Under the pieces are notes generated by a model. That model was not told where the DNA came from and ran no database searches. It saw only the letters and a program-made list of their open reading frames with translations. Source: Gari tellinella (taxonomy: Eukaryota; Mollusca; Bivalvia; Cardiida; Psammobiidae). From it: DNA of 64,000 nt. Location of the stretch: NCBI GenBank assembly GCA_922989275.2, contig OV277858.1, forward strand, positions 99,868,794 through 99,932,793, given 5' to 3'. Within the stretch, counting starts at the first letter, position 1. Every line of letters starts with the position of its first letter. Made by a program: the position numbers and the translations under genes. Positions 43,351 to 54,620 of this stretch are shown here, piece after piece.

Positions 43351-43439
43351 AAAGTGAAAAGGCTAAGTGCTTAAACAATTTGTTTAACCACGCAGTGCTT
43401 GGATAATGGATATCGTTTTCAAAATCATGCCATCTCGAA

Positions 43440-43630
43440 CTAAGATTTAATCACTTTTACCAGTTAAACATAGACAGTTTAAATTCTGATCAGATGTTAA
43501 ACAGTTTTCTTTAAAACGCATTTGTGTTGAAACAGTTGTCTATTGCTAACAGTTTGGAACTTGACTCCTTGACAGATTTCGAACTGTTTGTCACTCAAAG
43601 TTGGATAAATCGCCTATGTGTCAGGAATTT
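43440..43630. other. Decayed class I hairpin fragments
   Basis: ACATAGACAGTTTAAATTCT (43468) and CTAACAGTTTGGAACTTGAC followed by CGAACTGTTTGTCACTC (43547-43598). Both hairpins have mostly collapsed. Confidence 0.5.
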
Positions 43631-43686
43631 GTCATATTGTACGCCTTACCACACGGCGATTGCGATAACTTTTATGTAAAAGTGAA

Positions 43687-43919
43687 TAGTGGAGAAAATG
43701 TTATTCTGTCCGAATAAACGCATTAACGCTAAAATTATTATTTCCATTACAAACAGTTTGAAGGTAACCCGGCATCTGATCAGGCTCCAAACTGTTTATC
43801 ACTCAGCTTAAAATAAATCGTGAAAAATGTCAAAAATTTGCAATTTCCTACATTTCACTGCTACGCTTTTGGGTTTCGTTTGCGTCTAAACGGTAAAGAC
43901 TAACGTTTTCTCCACTGTA
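43687..43919 (-). mobile_element. Family A MITE, worn left tip
   Basis: TA-GTGGAGAAAATG (CA lost) to TTTTCTCCACTG-TA. The hairpin lacks part of its left arm: AACAGTTTGAAGGTAACCCGGC. Confidence 0.85.
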
Positions 43920-44419
43920 AGAATAATTCTGTTTCAACTTTATATTTATATATAGAGATATCAGTGACATGACATAAAATATCAAATGTGTTATCGTTTC
44001 GGCTACCTTTTATAAATATATTGTACCCATTATGATGACACGTCCCTGAACATAAATCTTTCTTTTGCGACAGTTTTGCTCAAACACCGATACAATTGAG
44101 AATACATTGTATCTTTGTCATTCAAACGAAACAAAATTAAAACGAAATGCATTAAATGCAGAAAATGGTATCTTTCTGAAAATACTAACGTTTCTTTATT
44201 ATCTGTGTTCTTAACGTTTTGCAATGGAAAATACTTGGTAAGCATAAACAGGTTTATAGGGAAATATTAACGTGCTCTGTATACACACAAAGAAGTTTGA
44301 CACCACGTGGCATAATTCTATTTTGTTTATTTGTATAACATCTAAAATATAATACCTACGGTCTCATATAAAAAGATCCCTGTAAATGTACCGTGATTGC
44401 TTAAATTACCTTTAACCTC

Positions 44420-44692
44420 CTGACGTTTACCGATTCCTCCCTGAAGCTTTACCTTTTCACCCTCATTCACGTCATAAAGTGCATTTGCAAACATTTTTGA
44501 TATTGATCAGACGCCGCGTAACACGACGTATAATCAGGATCAAAATTGTTAACAACTTGTTTTGAAAATAAGTCAGTTATACTGCCTTTATTCTAACTTT
44601 GAACATATATTGAAGACAACAATATTGAAGTAGATGATAATCTGTCGATGGGGAAGTAAAAACCTCACGATAAATTAGATCATGAAAGGGTT
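44420..44692. mobile_element. Family B MITE, decayed
   Basis: TTACCTTTTCACCCTCATTC, GACGTCATAAAGTGC-like start; class I hairpin at 44479-44548 (GATCAGACGCCGCGTAACAC, ending GGATCAAAATTGTT). The body has GAAGACAACAATATTGAAGT and GGGGAAGTAAAAACC. Confidence 0.65.
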
Positions 44693-44860
44693 AAGCTGGT
44701 CAATATATGTTTCTCATTTTAATCTAGTCCATTCGTTACTATTTATATTTTGGTCAATACTAGTATATTGCAAAATGAAAAACAGTGCAAACATTGGTCA
44801 CAGGGCTCCTGTATGAGCCCTCTGATTCGGATTTTCACTGTTTCATATTACAAAATTGGA
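44693..44860 (+). mobile_element. Family C MITE, left part
   Basis: GGTTAAGCTGGTC, TCTAGTCCATTCGTTACTAT, hairpin 44780-44842 (CAGGGCTCCTGTATGAGCCC centre). The GGGCAAGTGT box and right end are absent. Confidence 0.7.
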
Positions 44861-46290
44861 TTTAATATTTTAATTTTATTATACAGTATCCCCACTTATT
44901 AATTCTAGTCATTCCATTGGTCATCTGAGGTCATGTGAAGTCTCCATAAAACGGTACAGGGTGTCTTAAATCCAAAATAGGTATTTGCAATAGTTTATCC
45001 CCCTTGCTTGACAACCAAATGCTTTTCTCCAAATTATATTAATCGTATATGTATATACTAACATAGTTTATGAAAATGCATAGGCCTACCTTTATTTTAA
45101 CATTAGTTAGTTTGATTTAATAATGAAAAATACCATAGACAATATATATAACTGACATTTGAATAATAAAACCAAGTGTTTGTTTTTGCTTTTAAAGGGA
45201 CAATGGGCATTTATATATTTTGTGCCACAAAGAATATGATTCTGCTTCTTACTTTCATATCAAGCCTACATATTTCATGTTTGCTAAAAAGTATTAAAGA
45301 CATTTACAAACAATTTGGGTCAAGATATTTGTGACGACTGATCAAGACCATGGTTGTTTGTCACCTGGACACGGGTTTCGTAAAAGAAGTGCTATTATTA
45401 GAACAGTTGGACCTTTGTTCTAACAAATTTAATGAGTTTAAAATATGGCGTAAATGGTAAGAATATATGACAGAAAGTTATACGAAATGATGCGTCTATA
45501 ACATTACATATTTGGTCTACTGTTTAGATATGGTGTAAGACAGTCATGTTTCTATAGTATTTTGTGGTTGTTTCTGGAAAAGATATATACGTACGCTCAA
45601 AGTCATAGATGTATGATGCAATAGTACAAATGCTTGAAATTACAGGTAGTCAGTAGTGTACCTAATATGGAATATACACGGCCGATAAATTTTATATAGG
45701 ATTCGGGCCTCACCTTCGTCCCAAATGAAAAATGCATAGCTGGCAGTGAAATTTTCCATATTAACACTGTATAACTAATACAGTAACAGAGAGTAGAGTG
45801 AGAAGAGAGCTTAGCGCTTCTCCAAAGAAAAGGCGCCCAATACAAGTTTGGTATCAGACTTTATCATAATCTGAGACTGAGTAAAGTTAGTGGTAAAATA
45901 TTGACACTCTGGCAACTATGTTAGTACCCCGACTCTCATAGGCTAAAACAAATCGTTCGCATATGTTTGTACTTCGGCAAGAATCAGTGTATATTCCAAT
46001 GTAACCTGACAAGTGAGAAAACCAGGATACGCAATTCTTGTTTGATAACAACTAGTATTGTTAATATAATTAAGTTTTAGATTTGGTTGTATCTGATCGA
46101 TATCAAGGAGAGTAATTGATAATGAGGCCATATTTAAACACGGAAATGACAGGTGTGGGGAATAATTTACTTTAGGTACGCACCCTGTCCTTAAAATAGG
46201 GACACACGTGAAGGAGCTGACAGGTGATGAGGAAAACACATCACGTCAATATCTCGGGGAGAATATCTGTCAATGATGCTTCAATGTTTG
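44861..46290. other. Unassigned stretch of about 1.4 kb
   Basis: No gene, RNA or named repeat is recognised beyond a weak class I fragment near 45304-45372 (CAAACAATTTGGGTCAAGAT). This is the longest stretch free of recognisable MITEs between 42 and 64 kb. Confidence 0.5.
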
Positions 46291-46500
46291 TTAACCATTT
46301 CTCTCTCAATGACGTCTTAGAGCGCATTTGCAAACAGTTTTGATCCTGATCAGACGCCGCGTATCGCGGCGTCTGATCATGATCAAATTTATTTGCCACT
46401 AGTTTTGAAATTACGTCCGTTATACTGCTTTGAATTCTAATTTTGAAACGATATTGCAGACAACAATATTGAAGCAGACGACAATATTTATATCGTTATA
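46291..46500. mobile_element. Family B MITE, partial
   Basis: TTAACCATTTCTCTCTCAATG start with GACGTC. Class I hairpin at 46329-46398 (GATCAGACGCCGCGTATCGC). GCAGACAACAATATTGAAGC and GCAGACGACAATATTTATAT body. No clear right end. Confidence 0.72.
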
Positions 46501-46587
46501 TGATCATCTGAAATTAAATATGTTCAAAACAGTACCTTATTATTTAAGGAACAATGCTCAGGTGCATAATCCCGTAAATCAATAACA

Positions 46588-46836
46588 TACAGTGGAGAAT
46601 CTGTTATTCTTTCCCGTTTAAACGCAAACGTACGCAAACGCAAAACACTAAAACGTAGAAAAGAACAACTTTTGGACAATTCTGATAATTCTTGTTTATC
46701 TCGGTGGCAAACAGTTTGGAGCCTGATCAGACGCCGGGTTACCCGGCGTCTGATCTGGCTCCAAACTGTTTGCACTGCAAATATAAGTTTTAGCGTAAAC
46801 GCGTTTATTGGGAAAGAATAACAGATTCTCCACTGT
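46588..46836 (+). mobile_element. Family A MITE, intact copy
   Basis: TA-flanked and near consensus. Class I hairpin at about 46706-46772. Confidence 0.94.
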
Positions 46837-46961
46837 AGAAGAAGATAAACAATATACAGCGATGACGACGTTATAGTTTAAACCGCCTTTTGGTGAATTT
46901 CTATGCCGTTGGCCAATCAGAGTCGGTTATTCAGTCCTTCATTTTTCGTGAAGAGGGCTCT

Positions 46962-47876
46962 GCGAACTCACTGGCACCAGAGTCATGACCTTTTTATGTG
47001 TATGTGTTTTTATCTATACCTCTACCGATATATATTATAAGTCCATGACTCTGGTGCCAGTGGCATTGTCTAATGTATTGGAATGGAATTACAATTTAAA
47101 AAAAAAAGAAAAAAGTTTATCCGAGTTGACTCGATGCCGCTATACCGGTCTGCTATCAATAAGTGTAATTAATATCAATTAGGTCTAGATTCTAGATCTA
47201 TATCTAAAATATTTTTTCCCAACCGATTAGCAATGTCTATGTTATTGGAGTGAAATTTAAAAAAAATCTATATGGGTTGACTATAGGCATCTACCGGTCT
47301 GCATATCTATTACATGTATTATAAGACCTTATAAGGTCTTATAATAGTAGATAGGCAGACCGGTAGAAGCTCAGCGTCAAGATATCTAAAAAAAAAAAAG
47401 ATTTTTTTTTATTTATTTTGTTTGTTATTCCAATCCCATACAGTAGATATTGCTACGTTTTGGGAGAATCTTATAGATCAAGAATCTGCATGTATATCTA
47501 ATAGATCTTATACTAAAAGATAGCAGACCGGTATATGTATCTAGGCATATCTAGAGTCAACTCCCTTTTTTTAATTTTTTTTTTATTTCCATTCCCATAC
47601 AAAAGACATTGCTAACCGACCGGGAAAAATAGGTTCTAGATCCAGAATCTAGTAGATAGAGACTATAGAGTGTACACATCAAGATTTCCCCCCTTCATAT
47701 AGTAGACATTACTTACCGGTAGATACAGTTCAAACCACTGTGAGAGTCATGGACTTATTATGTCTCTGTGTGTACTGTATATATACCTCTCTAGATGTAT
47801 AAGAAATAAAAATGCATCTAAATGTAAACACACACATATTATAAGTCCATGGCTCTGGTGCCAGTGCGTGAACTCT
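46962..47876. mobile_element. 0.9-kb element of nested inverted repeats
   Basis: The outer arms (46962-47011 and 47827-47876) share AACTCACTGGCACCAGAG and ATGGACTTAT-like words. The same CCATGACTCTGGTGCCAGTG phrase recurs at 47040-47065 and, inverted and partial, at 47738-47762. Inside are paired ACCGGTCTGC/GCAGACCGGT words near 47140, 47290, 47356 and 47525 and a TATAAGACCTTATAAGGTCT palindrome. Non-coding; superfamily unknown. Confidence 0.75.
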
Positions 47877-48007
47877 ACAGAACCTCTAGCCACGGTCCGC
47901 TAGCCTCAATGCACACAGAGGAGGAGTAACGACAAAAGCATGCAATGTTGAAGGCACGTGAACCTGTGGGTGCCCTGAGGCGAGCGGACCGTGGCGAGAG
48001 GTTCTGT
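47877..48007. repeat. GC-rich hairpin with 38-bp arms
   Basis: ACAGAACCTCTAGCCACGGT, CCGCTAGCCTCAATGCAC pairs with GTGCCCTGAGGCGAGCGGAC, CGTGGCGAGAGGTTCTGT with four or five mismatches around a 55-bp loop. Base composition is unlike its neighbours. It directly follows the inverted-repeat element. Confidence 0.8.
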
Positions 48008-48375
48008 TGAAGCATAAAGAAATATCGACAGTACGAGACCGCGCATGAGTCTGATCGTGTGACTGACGGTGATTCTGTTGTCCGTCCAGATGGGTTTTGT
48101 CGTGCCACCGCTGATGTTGTCTAAGCAGCTCTTACAAAAGTATCCGGTCTTGACCCTTCATCACTGATAATTGCACATTTGACCGTTGTAGAGGGAATAC
48201 AATTGAATTAATAACACAAGTGATATTGCTCAAAGCGTTCGACACATTGTGGTCATATTAAACCATAGAGATTTGACAAAAGTTGCAATAAATAATTATC
48301 AATTGGACGAATTATTTATTAAAAGTTTATGTATCAATAAACTAATTGATGTCCATGTCATTTAAAGGTCAATTA

Positions 48376-48625
48376 TACAGTGGAGAATCTGTTATTCTTT
48401 CCCGTTTAAACGCAAACGTACGCAAACGCAAAGCACTAAAACGTAGAAAAGAACAACTTTTGGACAATTCTGATCATTCTTATTTATTTTGGTGGCAAAC
48501 AGTTTGGAGCCTGATCAGACGCCGGGTTACCCGGCGTCTGATCTGGCTCTAAACTGTTTGCACTGCAAATAATAGTTTTAGCGTAAACGCGTTTATTGGG
48601 AAAGAATAACAGATTCTCCACTGTA
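48376..48625 (+). mobile_element. Family A MITE, intact copy
   Basis: TA-flanked, near consensus. The class I hairpin at about 48494-48560 has one unpaired change (GGCTCTAAAC against TTTGGAGCC). Confidence 0.94.
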
Positions 48626-48664
48626 CAATGACATTATCAAATCAATGAACATATTGTAATAAGT

Positions 48665-48875
48665 AATGCACACAGGTTGTAGTTTTAGTCCGTTTTAGCT
48701 AATTTGGGGTTACTTATAAAATTGACCAACAAAACCACACCCTGCTCAGAGGGCTCCTACATGAGTAGCCCTCTGATCAGGTTTTACACTCTTTGCATAG
48801 GTGAATTGTACTGTTCATATATACTGTGTTTATAGAAGGGGAAGTATGTGGCATTAGAGGTCAACGAGTTAACAT
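48665..48875 (+). mobile_element. Family C MITE
   Basis: GTAGTTTTAGTCCGTTTTAG, hairpin around AGGGCTCCTACATGAGTAGC (48728-48800), GCATAGGTGAATTGTACTGT, and GAGGTCAACGAGTTAAC as the right end. Confidence 0.72.
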
Positions 48876-49047
48876 TATATCAGTCTATATCAGCAAGGGT
48901 GATCAGGGCTTTCTATTATTCCCTACTGCATTTACACCACACGTCATCAATGCCTACATTTCGTGAAATCATTTTAAACAAAATACCAACCGCTGAACAA
49001 TGTGTATGGTATACGGTATACGGTGTTATTGGTAAACTAATAAACAA

Positions 49048-49505
49048 ATGAAACTTCAAATTAACAATGCAACTTTTAATTGTTTTGACTTTTTAGGGTT
49101 TATTTTAAGTATAGTACAAACTGAAATGACAAACAGTACATACCCTGACCAGAGGGCTCCCGTCTGACTTGGATCAACACTGTTGGCATAGGGCAAATGT
49201 AAGGTTCACAGTAACACTGCTTGTAAATGACGTGAATATACAGTGGAGAATATGTTATTCTTTCCCGTTTAAACGAAACGCAAACGCAAAACACTAAAAC
49301 GTAGAAAAGTGCAACTTTTGGACAATTCTGATAATTCATGTTTATCTTGGTAGCAAACAGTTTGGAGCCTGATCAGACGTGATCTGGCTCCAAACTGTTT
49401 GCAATAGAAAAAATAGTTTTAGCGTAAACGCGTTTATTGGGAAAAAATAACAGTTTCTCCACTGTACGTGCCGACTAGGGTTCATTGAGTTCAGCATTTT
49501 CCAGA
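49048..49505 (+). mobile_element. Family C MITE split by a family A copy
   Basis: Left part to 49240 (CAAACAGTACATACCCTGAC hairpin, GGGCAAATGTAAGGTTCACA, GTAAATGACGTGAATA). Right part from 49467 (CGTGCCGACTAGGGTTCATT). Joined without the A copy these give the usual family C right end. Confidence 0.8.
49239..49466 (+). mobile_element. Family A MITE, hairpin centre deleted, inside family C
   Basis: TA at 49239-49240 and 49465-49466. At the palindrome GATCAGACG passes directly to TGATCTGGCTCC, losing the centre. Confidence 0.93.
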
Positions 49506-50240
49506 AAATCTTAACGCTGTTTCGAGCATATACCGCAAATGAAAGCATGACGTAGTTACGATGATACGTACAGTTAAGTTATTCTATAACGACTACTTAA
49601 ATATACCTTGTCTACGATGCTTTGGGAAGGTGGGTGCTGTACATATCATGTTCATCTATGCATGCTGAGTACTTTAGTCTTCTGTAACAATGGTTGTCTG
49701 TTTTAACTTTGTTCTAGAAATAACTTTTTAAAATATATTTTCAAAACAGGTATTAACATGTTTTCTTACGGCGTTGAAGACAGTTTGCTGCTTAAAGAAG
49801 TATCGATGTCTTACAAGTGCACCTTGTCATGAGAAAACCTGCCTTATTGTATTCAAGCCAATATTCCGCGTCAAAGACGCGGCGGCTGGTCTTGATCTAC
49901 ACTGTTTGATACCCTCATGCATCTGAAGCATTGTATTTAGCTGCATTATATTTGTGGTATTTTGCAGTAAAGAGCAAATTCAGATACAGAGCAGCGATGA
50001 CAAAGGTACTTTGTACAATGTTGCAATGCAAGAAGGCAGATTTTGTCATTACACAGCTTATATGTATCTGAATCAAAACTGTCTGGCACTTTGAAGATAT
50101 GCTTAGGAACAAAATGCAGGTAAATCAACAATTTTAGTTGACAAATATTTTGCAACAGTCTATTAGTGCCAAAGGTTAATTGTCTTCCAGTGTCTACCAC
50201 TTTAACTTTGTTTACTTTGGTCAGTTTATTGAAACGAGTG
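49506..50240. other. Unassigned, with a half hairpin
   Basis: CAAAGACGCGGCGGCTGGTC and GATCTACACTGTTTGATACC at 49872-49915 are the right half of a class I hairpin. Nothing else is recognised. Confidence 0.5.
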
Positions 50241-50428
50241 TACAGTATACTGAAGAAGGCATTATTATTCTCCAATAAACACGTTTACGCGTAAACTAGT
50301 ATTTCCGTTGTGAACTGTTTGTAATTCAGATTCAAACTTGTTTAAATAGTTATTTGCTATACTTAAGTGCAATGCGTTTTTATTTCGTTTGCGTTTAAAC
50401 GGGAAAGAATAACATATTATCCACTGTA
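50241..50428 (-). mobile_element. Family A MITE without hairpin
   Basis: TA-CAGTATACTGAAGAAGGC to TTATCCACTG-TA. Subterminal words are kept (CAATAAACACGTTTACGC, CGTTTGCGTTTAAACGGG), but the hairpin is reduced to GTGAACTGTTTGTAATTCAG. Confidence 0.8.
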
Positions 50429-51258
50429 CATATTTGTCGTCTACAGCAAATCTTTTAGTGGACGTGCATGCAAATGTTTAGGAGAATTTCACCAGAGTGT
50501 CAAACAGTTTGGATCCAGACAATAAAGTTACCATTTAGGTATATGGACTGAAAAACCTCCGCGTCTTAAGACTCGTTGCTTATACGTTTTGGTTAAGATA
50601 CGATATCAATGTTTAGTCATATTAGTGCAAGAAGCAAGGTTTGAATCATGTCCAAAAGAGACGTATTCGTTTCGATTATATCATTACCCCTTCGTCTTCA
50701 AGTTAAAACTTTACTAGTTTAACAAACAGCTTGGATACAGTTCAGAAGCCTCAAATGCGGTGTCTGACCAGGTTCAAAACTGCTTGACCTTTTGGCACAA
50801 ATGTATTTAGAAAAACATTTTATTGCAGACGAAAAGTGTAAAGCAAACGATCTTGAAGCAGGCTAAGAGTTGAGTTATTAAGATTTTATATTTTCCGCTG
50901 CTATAAGGAATCCATTCAATTAGAATATCTGTACTAACGTTTAGTGCACAGTAGTGGGCCTCGTGCTCATATTCTAAAAGAGTTTGGAATAAAGATAAGG
51001 CTCTTACCAACTTGATATGTTATCCAGATCGAAGTTGCTTGACACGTTTGTGCTTTTTTCTAAAATAAATTACAGAAATTTCTTCTAGAAAATCTGCTGC
51101 AGAAGACACGTTTTACATACGAAAAATCAATTAAGTTTAGATTAAAATGGCAGTTAATGCTTTTCATTTGTACGTGTTCTTTAATTAACATGCTGAGACA
51201 AACCCCCAAACCATGTCCTAAATAACCATTAATTGAATATCTACTATACTATATTATA
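50429..51258. other. Family B fragments and unassigned DNA
   Basis: Fragments: GTCAAACAGTTTGGATCCAG (50497) without a partner arm, and a hairpin at 50721-50790 (AACAGCTTGGATACAGTTCA ... GACCAGGTTCAAAACTGCTT). No gene. Confidence 0.5.
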
Positions 51259-51602
51259 TACAGTAGATCCCCTCCAAACCGGAACTTCTAAATACCGGAA
51301 TTCTCTCTAAGTCGGACAAAAACTTTAGGCCCGTTCAAATCCTTCTGTATTATTACTCATTACACCATCAATGCGCCTTTTACGTCTTTGGTTTATTCAT
51401 TCACTGACGAAAATAATTTATACATTCTAGCAGATGATAGCTTAAAAGCTTTACTTTCAACCTGCTTTAAGTGGTCAGCTATCTTCCATACTAGAAACAA
51501 ACTATTTGGTAATGGGTTAAAACCCCTCTAAACTGGAAACCCCAGCTGAACCGGACATTTTTGTTGTCCCGACACATGTCCGTTTAGTGGGGTTTCACTG
51601 TG
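51259..51602. mobile_element. Family G MITE split by family D
   Basis: TA-CAGTAGATCCCCTCCAAACC on the left. The right end GTCCGTTTAGTGGGGTTTCACTG is its inverse. Internal GAACCGGAC/GTCGGAC words repeat. A family D copy occupies about 51348-51519; the G sequence resumes as ACCCCTCTAAACTGG. Confidence 0.8.
51348..51519. mobile_element. Family D MITE inside family G
   Basis: TACTCATTACACCATCAATG and CGCCTTTTACGTC words start it. The class II hairpin has collapsed to TAGCTTAAAAGCTTTACTTT and CAACCTGCTTTAAGTGGTCA. GGTAATGGGTTAAA ends it. Confidence 0.8.
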
Positions 51603-51639
51603 CAGCAAACATACCATATTGCACAGTCAATTCCTTCCA

Positions 51640-52040
51640 GTAACAAACAAGTCTTGCAAATAGTTTGGATCCTGATCAAAGGCCTCTGATCAGGATTCAA
51701 ACCGTTTAACATTAAAATTAATGTTACTTATTCCAAAATGTCTAATATCCTAAATTGTACAGATAAAAAGCAGACAATATTTAACACAGAGGATAGTATG
51801 CCATTAAAGGTGTTGGAAGGACAGTAACCAGTATTTACCAATCAAACTAATCGTGAGCTTTTTACGCTTTCGCCGTTTCATTGTCGTCTGCTTCAATATT
51901 GTTGTCTGCAATATCGTTTCAAAGTTAGATTTAAGGCATTATAACTGACGTAATTTCAAACAAGTGGCAAACATGATCAGAAGCCGCGTTACACGGCCTC
52001 TGTATCAAAACTGTTTGCAAATGCGTTTTATGACGTCAGT
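51640..52040. repeat. Two worn family B copies
   Basis: A hairpin with deleted centre at 51656-51712 (AGTTTGGATCCTGATCAAAG, GGCCTCTGATCAGGATTC). Then, inverted, GCCGTTTCATTGTCGTCTGC, TTGTCTGCAATATCGTTTCA and the hairpin at 51961-52018 (GATCAGAAGCCGCGTTACAC). Confidence 0.65.
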
Positions 52041-52593
52041 GAGAGAAAAAAGGTTAAGAAAGCATGCATTTACCGAGTGATCCTTACTTGCGCCATTTTA
52101 CAAACAGCCTACCTTTAAAAATACACATGTCATCTGAAAATAATGTAGACTCCGATAAGAGGGCACCTTCAAAGAGCGTCCTGATCATCGTCTACATTTT
52201 GGGCATTTTGAAATTGAAATGCAAGCTATTAAAAACTGTACTTAATCTAATCGGAAACTATATTTGTCCATTTATAATTTTGGTTCTCAATAAGTTTACA
52301 GAGTAATCCACGTATACACGCAATGCCTTTGTCCGTTTTAGGTAAATCCGACCAGGGCTACATTATCTTCAAACAAATCAATTGATTTACAATTACAAGT
52401 AATTTCCTTGTCAACAGATTCATTTTGTCTAAGAGAACAATTAACTATTAAAATGAAATATTCAATTATTAATTATGCGAAAGCAATTTACAAGTATATC
52501 CGGTCTTCATTGTTAATAATGAAATTAACGATTTATCGTATGAAAAAATCATATACTGGTAAAGTGAAAACAGTCTGAAATGTATGCAAGAGT
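52041..52593. other. Unassigned, with a family C hairpin fragment
   Basis: AATGTAGACTCCGATAAGAG ... GAGCGTCCTGATCATCGTCT at 52142-52196 is a decayed C-type hairpin. The remainder is AT-rich and unassigned. Confidence 0.5.
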
Positions 52594-52809
52594 TACAGTG
52601 GAGAAAACGTTATTCTTTCCCATTTAAACGCAAACGAAACGCAAACGCAAATACTGAAATGTAGAAAAGTGCACATTTTGGATGATTCATAATTATCTTA
52701 GTTGCAAACAGTTTGGAGCCAGATCAGACGCCGGTGACTGTTTGTATTAGAAATAATAGTTTTAGTGTAAACGCATTTATTGGGAAAGAATAATGGTTTC
52801 TCCACTGTA
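52594..52809 (+). mobile_element. Family A MITE, half hairpin deleted
   Basis: TA-flanked ends. The left arm GGAGCCAGATCAGACGCCGG is followed at once by TGACTGTTTGTATTAG, so most of the right arm is gone. Confidence 0.92.
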
Positions 52810-53411
52810 TCACTTGTAAATTTGATGGTTTCAAATCATAGATTTGAAATCGTTTATAATCAGCTTCGAGTTTCCAAAAGTTTGACTCAGGTGAAACGGT
52901 GAAACGTTTTAAAACAAATTCTAGTGATTTAACATTACATTCTGAAGTAAATATGATGACCATAAAATCAGTAGAATCTACTTTTACCGTATAATCTACT
53001 TTGCCTGCAGCATTGAAATGCGGCGGTACCGAAGTTTGTCGAATCCGCGACTATTGAATTTTTTTCTCGAAATTGTTTAATGAAATTTAAATTCCATATT
53101 ATGTATTGATAATTTCCAAATATACTTGAAGTAATATTAACGTGAGGTGTTTCATAATAGCGTTTAGGTCAACATCCGATTTCTTACTCTTTACATTGTA
53201 ATTCAATTTTACAAGTTCTTTTATAAATATTAACAGTTTCAAACCCTACTAACAAACTATAAATCTTATGGTTTTCTTTTCCTTCCATACCACTGTATTT
53301 CAGTTTGAAACCATCATCAGTACTCTCAACAAGTTTGATTTCCGCCTGGAAGAAAAACATTTTCGTGACTGAAGGTCTATACAAATTTACTGAAAATGTA
53401 ACCAATACAGC
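52810..53411. other. Unassigned AT-rich stretch
   Basis: No gene or repeat is recognised. Minus-strand open frames of about 75 codons here show no known motif. Confidence 0.5.
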
Positions 53412-53661
53412 TACAGTGGAGAATCTGTTATTCTTTCCCGTTTAAACGCAAACGTACGCAAACGCAAAGCAATAAAACGTAGAAAAGAACAACTTTTAGA
53501 CAATTCTGATAATTCATGTTTATCTTGGTGGCAAACAGTTTGGAGCCTGATCAGACGCCGGGTTACCCGGCGTCTGATCTGGCTCCAAACTGTTTGTACT
53601 GTAAATAATAGTTTTAGCGTAAACGCGTTTATTGGGAAAGAATAACAGATTCTCCACTGTA
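53412..53661 (+). mobile_element. Family A MITE, intact copy
   Basis: TA-flanked, near consensus. Class I hairpin at about 53531-53597. Confidence 0.94.
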
Positions 53662-54044
53662 GTTCACACAAAACACCGTGACCGAGTCAATGGGCGTCTA
53701 ATCAGGATCCAAACTATTTGACGCCCTTAGCGATATTTCCTAACTATTAAGGTTGATTTTAATTTTACTCAGAAATATCAGTTTAATATTAGTGATGGGA
53801 TTAAAACAGACGATACATTTTGCGACTAAATGGTTAATCTAACTTTGTAGTAATAGATCTAGCACATGCATTATTGTTTACCCTATATACCCTGTAGCCT
53901 GTTTCTCGGTCTTGGCAGAGGGGATAATCAGATTCTCGGTTTTATCAACAGAAAATATCCCCTAGCCGTGCGAACGAGTAAAGACAGTACAATTCTATAT
54001 AGAGAGATTTATATTTAATACATGTAAGTCAATCGCCCCAAAAC
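53662..54044. other. Half hairpin and unassigned DNA
   Basis: GGGCGTCTAATCAGGATCCA at 53691 is a right half of a class I hairpin, followed by a worn B body (TTAAAACAGACGATACATTT). Nothing else is recognised. Confidence 0.5.
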
Positions 54045-54620
54045 TTTTCTACCAGACAATTCCAGTTTCCAATTAGGTCTAGAATATAGTCCACTTTTGA
54101 CTACAATTGTACAGCGTTCCCTCCCTACAACGGCTCTCCCATCAACGACTCCCTCTGAACAACGACACTTGTCGCAGTTCCCTAAACAGGACAATTACAT
54201 TTAACGCTTTTACTGCTGTAATAAATATTGTCTGCTTAAATTTGTCGCTTGCTGTTTTTCTCCAAGTTACATATTGAATATTTTGACAGAAAAAACACTT
54301 AATGACGAGTGACAAACAGCTTGTATCCAGACCAGACGCCGTGTTAAGCGGCGTTTGATCTGGATTCAAGCGTTTTGCAAATGCAAACCAATTCCCCCTC
54401 CTTATAACGACTCCCTCAGAACAACGCACACATGTTTGTATCCCATTGGGTGTCGTTAAAGAGAGGGGGCACTGTATTTGCAAAATGACAATAGGTAGAT
54501 GCCCTGATCAGAAGTTTCCTCCGATCTGGGTTTACACAATTTAATAGGACAAATATACTATTTACGGGTACACTGTCTGTGACGGGCAAGTATATCCGTC
54601 CTTTGGGTTCAACTGCTTAA
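54045..54620 (+). mobile_element. Family C MITE split by family E
   Basis: Left part: ACAATTCCAGTTTCCAATTA, ATAGTCCACTTTTGACTACA to 54111. Right part from 54477: TTTGCAAAATGACAATAGGT, AGATGCCCTGATCAGAAG hairpin remains, GGACAAATATACTATTTACG, TTTGGGTTCAACTGCTTAA. Confidence 0.78.
54110..54476 (-). mobile_element. Family E MITE inside family C
   Basis: TA-CAGCGTTCCCTCCCTACAAC to GAGAGGGGGCACTG-TA. A class I hairpin at about 54310-54376 (GTATCCAGACCAGACGCCGT). The order of blocks is the inverse of the copy at 20418. Confidence 0.88.

Noticed and set aside
48000..48125. A short GC-rich minus-strand frame as an exon.
   Set aside because: It overlaps one arm of the 47877-48007 hairpin and shows no splice sites or domain that I can support.
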